A stretch of DNA of 64,000 nt, taken from NCBI GenBank assembly GCA_963971305.1, contig OZ020313.1:26080602-26144601 (forward strand), written 5' to 3'. The first letter of the stretch is position 1. The number at the start of each line of letters is the position of its first letter. The notes below the pieces were generated by a model that was not told the origin of the DNA, did no database searches, and was given only the letters and a program-made list of their open reading frames with translations. The position numbers and the translations under genes are program-made. Of the stretch, positions 55,819 to 64,000 are shown piece by piece. This DNA comes from Arcuatula senhousia (lineage: Eukaryota > Mollusca > Bivalvia > Mytilida > Mytilidae).

Positions 55819-56682
55819 CTGAAAGGAGAAATATGCTAAAATTATAATATGCTCAAATTTAAACAATCGCGTTCTATAATATTAAATGGTTCGAGGAAGA
55901 AGACGATAGCGCTTTTATGGAACATATGAATGTGGATGAATATACGATAAGATGTACATTGTATGCATATCTAAATAACTGTTTCTAAAAGAAATTCTAA
56001 AAAAAAAACCTAAACCATACAGGAGACAGTTACTAGTAGATAACGACATAACGAAAAAACAAAACACCCCAAAAGACCCAACTCGAGGTTCCGGTAGATA
56101 TTTTTAAAGAATTCAAGTAAAACCAAAATTATATCCATGTGCCCCGGAAGGGCAAACAGTTTCTGTTTTTTTTTTGTAAAGGACTGATTAGGAAAGAACT
56201 AATCTGATTTAGGTTGTTCCCTACTGTCATAGTATAGAAGTAATGAAGAAATCCCATTTTACTTTCTGCTCTGATGACATTTTCGGCATCATCATGGAAA
56301 AAGATGAATTCGGAAAAAGGTAAAGATCTATGACATGACAACATCTGTGCTTATAAACTGAACGGCAGGATGTAGCCTTCGTTATAAACAAATAAATAAA
56401 TTTTAGAAAATTATAAGTCGCATTTGCTTTGAAAGAAAATTGGATGAATTTTTTTGTAAACTTTTAAAGAGTCAAACTGACGATCATTAAAACTACGCCT
56501 AATATCGTAATATGAAATAGGCATTGCCTAACTGCGAGCACAGCATAATTCTGATAATTAAAGGTTGACAAATATTTTTGGTAAATACATGTGAAAAAAT
56601 AAACTCTCCACCTTACAACATAAAACAGAACAGATCCTCTTTTTGCTCTTATATGACAGAGTCCCACGCCTAATGGCCCTGT
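55819..56682. other. No gene seen between exon D and the TAA MITE
   Basis: AT-rich; a short R2-like stretch around 56040-56150 ('CCGGAAGGGCAAACAG'). Confidence 0.4.
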
Positions 56683-58135
56683 CACACTATAACGTTTTAG
56701 CCAATGTGTGTCGACGTTTTAGAATATATTTTCAACACGCTGGTGTGCGTTACGTAAGTTTTGTACACGTTATGAACACGCTACAAACACGTTAGCGAAC
56801 GTCAGCGTGCGTTGGTGATCGCCGAGTGCGTCGCAAATTTTTCAACATGCTTAAAATTTCCGACTTCGCCAACGTGTAAGAAATAAGTTATTCGAACGCT
56901 AGGCATAAGCTAGAAGGACGTTATACACACGCTGATGTACGCTATGTGGTCGTTGTGCGCACGTTGAAATGCGTTTGACGAACGCTAAGCTAAATGGAGA
57001 CGAACATGTCTAGCGATAATGCAGCGCACGTCTGGCGTCAGTCTAACGACCAAGAAACCTATTCAACGTGTTTAAAACGTGTGAAGAGCGCACAGAGCGT
57101 CATTGTAACGAACGAGTAGCGTATCAATCCCAGAATTTTATAAGTTAGATTGAATTACAAGGGGGAAAGTCAATTTCAAAAGCTTCACATACTAATTCAA
57201 ACCTGAAAAAATATATTTACAAAAAAAAAACAATGAACAAAGCCAAAAAAATCTTGAATATGGTCTGGAATTGAAAGTAATTCTTGCAAATTGTAATACA
57301 CCTGTCGTGTTTTCGGTGGACATTTTTTGGGTAGTAAAATACTCAAATACAACGAGTAACGACAGTCTAACTTCAATACTCATTTGAAATAATGTGTATT
57401 TTAAATATTCAATAAGCACACGCGTTTTTCTCTATTAAGGACATCTCCGTCATGCTGTCTGCGATCATTTAGGATAAGTCATAAGCTATAAAAAGGATGC
57501 TAGGCAAAATCTACAGACCGGTATTTCTTACATGTATATATTCATTTAGAGATTTTGAGAGTTTGTTAACAAGCGCATGCATTCCTCTCTGTATATTTTT
57601 GACATATCAAAATATATAATCTACACTATATTTTATTCTTTTTGACTGAGTGCAAAAATCATCACTATTGGTTAAAAAACGGCTTTAGAATAATACTACA
57701 TTCATATTACCAGAACGCTGAAAACCAATATTTTTATAACAAACTAAATTTCTATAATTATTAATAAATCCAGCAATACATTTAAGCCAGATAATAGATC
57801 TATTTGGGCTATTATGAAATAATACTAAAGAAATTAACAGAAATCCTAGGTCTCCCCACCGATAGAAAAAATATAAATTAGACTAACGCCATGAATGCGT
57901 TCTGCAGTCGTCACACATGCGCTAGGCAAACGTCAAGTACGCCGGACGAACGCTATAGATAAGTTTTGAATAAGTTTGTCGTGCGTTGCAGGTAGTTAGT
58001 CTGACGCTTTGTGGTCGTTCACAGAGATATTTTTTGAAATTTTTAACAGCGACTGCCAACGTGTTCCAACGTTTTAGAAAATTATTCGAACGTTCGGCAC
58101 ACGTTGGCTAAAACGTTATAGTGTGACAGGGCCAT
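56683..58135. mobile_element. 1.45-kb MITE, TAA-flanked, with CpG-rich tips
   Basis: TIR TGGCCCTGTCACACTATAAC and its inverse at 58116-58135, homologous for about 37 bp, flanked by TAA on both sides (TSD). The outer parts (about 56690-57130 and 57880-58130) are packed with ACGT, CGAACG and AACGTG words; the centre is ordinary AT-rich DNA. No transposase. A PIF/Harbinger-like non-autonomous element is likely. Confidence 0.85.
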
Positions 58136-58307
58136 AAGTTGAGGAATAAAATCTTTAAAAAATCAAAATATCTCATCTAAAAAAAAACATTCCCGCAAAG
58201 ACGTGGACACGTTTGTTACTGAAACATTTGATAACCTATAAAAGTAAAACATGTGCAAGGTGCTTTTTGGTAAATTTCCGATTTTTTTTATACTGGAGAA
58301 TGTAATG

Positions 58308-58733
58308 TTAAGGTTCCACTAAAGTCAACATCTGGGACATGCATTTCCTATGTAAAATTGAAAAGAATTAGGCAGGAAATTTAAAAACAGCTTTTGCTTT
58401 AAAAACTACTTCAATTGATTCCTTTCTGATACATCTAGTGCAAGCTAGATGTATTTTGTTAAACAAATGTTTTTAAATTGGATAAAATTGATTTTTTTAG
58501 TCCAAGTTAGGGTGCGTTTGACTTTCGTGAAATTGTTCTAACAAAAATCAATATTGTGTTAATTTAAATGAAATTTTCAACAAAATATCACTAGCTTGCA
58601 CTAGATATTAATGCTAAAAACTCGTTTTTTAAGTAAATTTGTTATATATTGTTTCTAATTTTACTGTATAATTCTTTTTAAATTTACATAGGAAATGCAT
58701 GTCCTAGATTTTGACTTTAGTGGAACCTTAACG
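58308..58733. mobile_element. 426-bp MITE
   Basis: GTTAAGGTTCCACTAAAGTC and its inverse at the right end. TIR about 50 bp, including 'GACATGCATTTCCTATGTAA'. AT-rich interior. Confidence 0.85.
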
Positions 58734-59931
58734 AGTTTAAGATGCCATTGTAAACATTTTTAATGAACGACTAAAAAGATTTGTTTTCGACTCGATGCAG
58801 TGAAATAAAATCTGAAATCATCGTAATTATTCTATTTCGGTGCATTTTACTAGAACGTTCAATTTGGGACAAAATGCTTGGGGCGATTGAACGTAAAATA
58901 GAAAAGTAAGAAAAAATCGATTAAAATTTGGTTACTACAAAAATGAAGCAACTCATCGTCATTAGATTATTTTTCTCCTAGTACTTTATAATGATAGATA
59001 ATTTTTGGAATGCGACAAGCAAAATGGGTTATTATTTTAACATTCACTCCAGTCCTGTATTCCTCCGACGGAAAAGCATATCCGGACGAAAAAAAATCAA
59101 TATCAGCATTAATCATCATGATTAATTAATGATAATTAATTATCAGCAAAATTTTTTCGCGGGAACTTGCTGTAGAGCTCTTCGCTCTCACGGACACTTC
59201 GTGTCCGCTACGAGCTGTGCTCGCTAAAAAAGTATTATCAAATCCAGTTTATACCGGAATACAACACTGAAGTTTAAATACACTTTGCAGTTGCACGGAC
59301 GCCACATGCAATGTGATTGGCAGGTGTAAATATTAAACGCTGGTCAATTTAAATTTAGTCAACCGAATTTTTGATGTTTTCATGCCGTAAAAAAATATAT
59401 AATTTACTAAATTTTCGAGCCGAATATGTCAATAAATTTATTTATAAGTATTAACTGTAATGTTGTTTGGGTTTAATGGTGCACACAATGTGCAATAAGA
59501 TAATGATGTTAGCCAAACGACACTAGTAGAGTAGATCGTGCAGTTGGTGCGGACACAGCAAACTAGTTAAACTGACTTTCTTCATATGAATTGAGATATT
59601 ACAAAGAAATGTTTTTTTTAATGTATTATTTAAATAAATTGGAGATACATCTTTAAATGTTAAAAGTTTTCTCAAATGATTGATGCTTAGTTCAGAAACA
59701 TTGTCATAGTTCATGGCACTATATAACAATGAACCGACTCTACCTCTTTCTTTATTTAAAAAAAATATATGCAGAATATCTACCAGTCGCCTGGAAACCC
59801 CCTTTCATCCTCAACAGAATGTAGGCGAAAGCACATTCAAAACAATACTGGATGCGCCGCGTCAGACATGACTTTCCAAACAACCTTCACGGGCAATAAA
59901 TGGGTAAATCAATAATTATGTATAGAAGATA
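58734..59931. other. No gene seen; small hairpins
   Basis: Around 59100-59225 lie an AT palindrome-like run (ATTAATTAATGATAATTAAT) and several short stems (CACGGACACTTCGTGTCCG, GAGCTCTTCGCTC). Confidence 0.45.
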
Positions 59932-60246
59932 ATGAGATGTTAAATAAGTGTACGAGACACAACCTACAATATAAACGACAATTTAAAAAAGCCCACAATG
60001 GAAAACAGCCAGCAGCCTTCAATGTGACCAGTGGTCGCTGCTCGTCGTTTTTCAATTGGCCCTGAATTGAAAATAAATTACATATGATCCATGCCCAATC
60101 CTAAAGTTTCTTCTTGACAAAAAAAAACAATTAACATAAATTCGTCGAAATACAAACAAAATCTTTGATAAAGATTCCAGGCTATATATGCTCATTTAAA
60201 ATGTGGCGGGGTTAAACTATTTTTTTGGTGCCAACCTCCACCCAAC
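59932..60246 (-). mobile_element. R1 family repeat, inverted
   Basis: Contains 'AACAGCCAGCAGCCTTCAAT', 'CCAGTGGTCGCTGCTCG' and 'ATGTGGCGGGGTTAAACTA'. Confidence 0.65.
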
Positions 60247-60424
60247 AAAGCACAAAATTACACAGTCTATTTTATTTATTTACATTTTCTACAAGTTTAT
60301 TTCTATAAAAAAAGAGCAAAAAACCTATTGAACCCCCAACTTGTTTTTTACACTGTTTATAAAGTCTTAAAAAAAAATTATATCTTCATCTTTGATATAC
60401 CGTCAAACATTCTGCACGAAGATT

Positions 60425-60717
60425 TCACTTGATGTTTGGATGACTCATAATGGTTTGTACAATTTCGTTATGATAGAGATTAAAGCATTCTCTTTGGGTA
60501 CTCTCAGCACACAAGGGCACATCGCACGCGAAACATTTAAAACTTGTTTTGTAGCAGAATCCGGCCGTGGACTTGACTTTATGAAGCTGACAAAATTTGC
60601 AATATTTCTGGTTAGGAAGTTTCACCATCAGATGCTGTACTGCCGGCTGTCCTTCACTTACTCTCGATGTCATCAAAGACATGTGTCTGTAGAATTCTAA
60701 GTTAGAGGTCCGGGGTT
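60425..60717 (-). CDS. Zinc-ribbon terminal exon C
   Basis: Phase-1 exon after TTTCTTTCAG. The linker is EPRTSNLEFYRHMS. The module is CKFC, 18 residues with STAGFCYKT, CFAC, DVPLC, ECFNLYH, ending IMSHPNIK and a stop. Here seven residues separate the fifth and sixth cysteines. Confidence 0.68.
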
Positions 60718-61618
60718 CTGAAAGAAAAAAAAATACACTTACGTTATATGCGCAAATTTTGTTAGAACTAATCACTAAGATGAGTGCAAGTACCTTCTGT
60801 AACCTGATAAAAATTGCTAGGGAAGTGTGGAAAGTGCGAGGAAATACATGTTTCTGTAAGGTGTGTGGTATAAATCTTTTAGAAACTGGTAAAACATATT
60901 ACATTATTTCACCATAGACCTAATATACAGTATATGATTTCATAAAGCATCTCAAACTGGATTACTCCAAAACTGAAAGCTTTTTAAAAATCTACTGCAA
61001 TATTAATTTCCCAGCTTTGTTTGCTGAAGTTCAAGACAATCAAAATTTAAAGAAGTGTAGCCTGCCTTCCATCCACAATAGCATTTCTAATTCTGCATGC
61101 AGTGTACACAACTGGTTCGTTGAAAACAACCAAATAGCCTCACAGGAATCATTTCATTTAGGGATCACGAACATTCAAGTATAATGTCATATATTTATAA
61201 TTCTTAAAGAAGGTAAAGTTATTAAAGAGTATAGAGAAAATATAGAATCTCTTTTGATATAAAGGTTGCCCATGCTATAAAAGTACTTTCGGATGAGTTG
61301 AGCCTCGGATATCTCAATACTTTCCAATACCCCCCTCGACTTCGAGTTAACGAGGTTCAACTTTATAGTTAGTAAGCTAAAAACAAACCTAATGTTCTGA
61401 TTAACTTGATTTATTGTGACCAACAAATATGAACATACGAAATAGCTACATTATAATGATTGTGTTTCATAACTCAATGACTTTAAGACATCACGTGAAT
61501 GAGAAAATTGTACAGCATTGGACAAGAGCAAGGCTGGTTTCAAACACATATATCACTCGAAATTGTAATTGAAAAGTTTCGATATCAAAACTAATTGCTC
61601 CAAGTAAAGAGGCGTTTT

Positions 61619-61941
61619 CTATGAAAAATAAACAGTAGGAGTTGGTTGAGAGAAAACGAACTCTTCATGGTAGAGGACAAAACAGTTCCTATCCGTATAA
61701 CTTCCGGAGCAAAGGTTAATGTTACAAGTTTGACATTTGAACTTTGTTTTGACGTTCCATCCCCGCTTCGTTTTGACTTTATATTTTTGACAATATTTGC
61801 AATCTCTTTGTTCATTGTTTGGTCCAATCGTCACAACGGGGTGTCCATCGATGTAGTTTTTGACAAGTCCACGACGGTCGGCGTTCAATAACGGTTGTGT
61901 CATGTCAGCATAACTGTATTGATGCAGTGATGATTTGTCGT
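61619..61941 (-). CDS. Zinc-ribbon terminal exon B
   Basis: Phase-1 exon after GATTTCAG. The linker is DDKSSLHQYSYADMTQPLLN, then a segment ending IGPNNEQRD. The module is CKYC, 18 residues with KTKRGWNVKT, CQTC, NINLC, NCFVLYH, then EEFVFSQPTPTVYFS and a stop. Confidence 0.68.
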
Positions 61942-62507
61942 CTGAAATCACAAAAATAAACAAGTTATTGCTTCTCCCAATGTTTCTTAAGTTTAAGTAC
62001 GACTTGAAATATTCTTTGATTACCGGTATATCATATACCGATTTTACCAGATGAACATCCGATACCACAGGGAATCCATTTTAGTGTCACGGTTCATGAC
62101 TTCTACAAGATGACATTCGCCCACTTCAACCCAGCAGAGCAAAGTAAATCCCATACATATGAACAATGATAAATGCAATCTTTCCACTGCATCTTTAGTC
62201 AAGAGTCGAATTGCGACCATCTAGAAAAATGCAGCGAGTTTTCTAGCTAGTCGAACTTTGACTAGACCCCAAATCCGATGAGCAAGCTTATACGATTTTA
62301 ATGGGTGCATTCAAATGAACATTGCAAGCCAGGAAAACGAACTCAAGCAAAAATTAGTGAAGAGAAGACAGAAAAAACACTCATAACTGCAACCAATATC
62401 AAGTACTCGTGCCAATTTAGAGGACTGAGATAATCTTATTTAAAATGCGAAAACGAACTGAACATTGCCGGGCACATCTTATTTACAAAACATGTATATG
62501 CTTTTTT

Positions 62508-62607
62508 TTCAATTGGCTGGCTGTTTTCCATTGTGGATTTTTAAATTTTACGTTTATAAATAAGTTGTGTCGCGTACACTAATTCCACATCTCATTTTCT
62601 TCTATTT
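62508..62607 (+). mobile_element. R1 family repeat, fragment
   Basis: Contains 'GGCTGGCTGTTTTCCATTGT' and 'CTAATTCCACATCTCATTTT', the right third of the family. Confidence 0.6.
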
Positions 62608-62827
62608 AATACTACATTTGTATTAAGACAATTAAAGCACAATATGACGAGATCTCGAAAACCAAATTGAAAATCAGGATTGAAATCTCGTCTCTTCAGC
62701 ATATGCTGTCACTGACCACGGTTAAAAATATCAAATGCATCAGTATCAAAATTTTAATCAAAGGAAAGAAAACATTAAAGAAATTAAAGCTTTTTTTAAC
62801 ATATATGTTAAAGTTTTGTTGTGGACT

Positions 62828-63339
62828 TCATTTGACAAACTGAAAATCCTTGCCGTCAGGTCCTTGTCCGAAAATGAACTCATTATGAAACAGGACGTAG
62901 CAATGGCGATCAGTGTTTTGTGGGCTACATAGGGGGACATCACAAGTCGCACATTTGAACATGGTTTTTAGTCTTAATCCAGACTTCGACTTGATTTTGT
63001 GTATTTGGCAATATTTGCAGTCTTTTTGGACACGTTTTTCGCTATTAACAGGGACTATTTGATGATTTGACAAGTCGCCACACGGTACTGGACCACTTGA
63101 TTCTTGGTCAAAAGGACCACAGGAAAGACTTGGAAAGTCTGCAACATGCCCAAGACCAAATGGCGGAGGTACAATATGTTCTCCGAGAACTTCCATGGAT
63201 TTCTTTGATGTTGATGTTTCCACTCTGTAGTTTTGGTTAATTCTAGGATTGGTTTCCGGCTTACGAATATACATATCACGTGCTTGACCAAAGCTTGGGA
63301 AAGTTTCAATTTGCTGGTTTCGAGGACCGAACATGGCAC
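62828..63339 (-). CDS. Zinc-ribbon terminal exon A (longest linker)
   Basis: A 512-nt phase-1 exon after TTCTTTCAG. The roughly 115-residue linker is Pro/Ser/Gly-rich and includes GAMFGPRNQQIETFPSFGQA and VPPPFGLGHVADFPSLSCG. The module is CKYC, 18 residues with KSKSGLRLKT, CATC, DVPLC, HCYVLFH, then NEFIFGQGPDG and a stop at 62828. It is nearest to the presumed 5' exons beyond the right edge. The long linker suggests a different binding surface from exons B-F. Confidence 0.7.
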
Positions 63340-64000
63340 CTGAAAGAATAAATAAGCTAGATAACACCAAAGAACTATTCCGGGATGGTATATGTTAAAA
63401 TTCTAAGCCTGAGTTGCACGTTAATAAAATTAAGTATTACCAACTCTGCAACAGCTTTTATCCATATTTTAAAAACTTCTTACTACTTTTGAGAACATGG
63501 TAATACACTCGATGCGTTGCTTTTGTGCCCGTGAAACATCTTAATTGGCATTACTACTTTTTATATTGAAAAATACCACAAACTTTGTAAGCACAATATA
63601 TAATGAGGAACTGACAACAACAACATTCAGTCTTCAACTCACTTTCAAATACAAAGAAGGGTGCCGTGTCTGTTTTGAGAAAAGAAATGGAAAAGTGTTT
63701 AAATATGATTGTAATGCCCTTGTCTCTGGCTCTATACATACCAAGTTTGATTAAAGGACACCAATAGTCTGGAAAAAATACCCGTGTAGTGGTTCAGCCT
63801 GATAACATATCAACATCACTATATCTACTTTGCTTCCTCACATTGAGGTCATTGGAAATCAAGAAATCAAACTGAAGTACAACTATATGTAAGCCAATTT
63901 GTAATGCAAATATTAAAGCAAAGACGATGTGACAAATATCATCTTTGATATAATTTATAGTAAAATATAAACCTTCCATTTGTATTTTGTGTCATAAAAA
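63340..64000. other. Upstream of zinc exon A; no exon identified
   Basis: If exons A-F are alternative ends of one transcript, this would be intron. I see no phase-1 donor attached to a convincing coding stretch here. Confidence 0.4.

Overview
This window looks like nuclear DNA of a bivalve mollusc, most likely mussel-like. It is AT-rich and intron-dominated. It is crowded with MITEs, pearl/Helentron-like elements carrying GAC/GACGG microsatellites, a hammerhead-ribozyme retrozyme and RTE-like LINE remains, all typical of bivalve genomes. The species assignment is inference from repeat content and protein families; no species-specific marker was tested.

Left two thirds (about 3.1-40.75 kb, minus strand): one large gene, the orthologue of DNMBP/Tuba. 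I rebuilt it as 18 coding exons with consistent GT-AG boundaries and reading phases, from an ATG at 40746 to a stop at 3123 (1710 residues). Domain order is five N-terminal SH3 domains, a Ser/Thr-rich linker, a proline-rich stretch, a coiled coil, a DH (RhoGEF) domain, a BAR domain and two C-terminal SH3 domains. Its introns hold almost everything else in this part. The largest item is a 7.5-kb DNA transposon in intron 12 with 35-bp terminal inverted repeats and its own three-exon gene, which combines N-terminal Cys motifs, a PIF/Harbinger-type DDE catalytic core and a C-terminal SWIM zinc finger. Intron 9 holds a two-copy hammerhead retrozyme. Intron 12 also carries tandem and decayed duplicates of the start of exon 13. 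Many MITEs sit within 10-45 bp of splice sites.

Middle (about 41-48.8 kb): no host gene recognised. It holds nested MITEs (42.6-44.4 kb), a second copy of a MITE also found at 4.3 kb, a long-TIR MITE at 46.3-46.8 kb and a 50-bp minisatellite at 48.06-48.37 kb.

Right part (48.8-63.4 kb, minus strand): six spaced exons, each encoding one C-x2-C-x18-C-x2-C-x4-C-x(5-8)-C-x4-H zinc module and then a stop codon. All six begin at a phase-1 splice acceptor. The module resembles the C-terminal zinc ribbon of piggyBac-derived (PGBD) proteins, but no transposase catalytic domain is visible. The arrangement suggests a cluster of interchangeable 3'-terminal exons, or tandem genes, whose shared 5' exons would lie right of the window. 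Between the modules are a LINE C-terminal fragment (49.87-51.3 kb), an RTE-like pseudogene (53.95-54.56 kb) and several MITEs, including a 1.46-kb element with a TAA target duplication and ACGT/CGAACG-rich tips.
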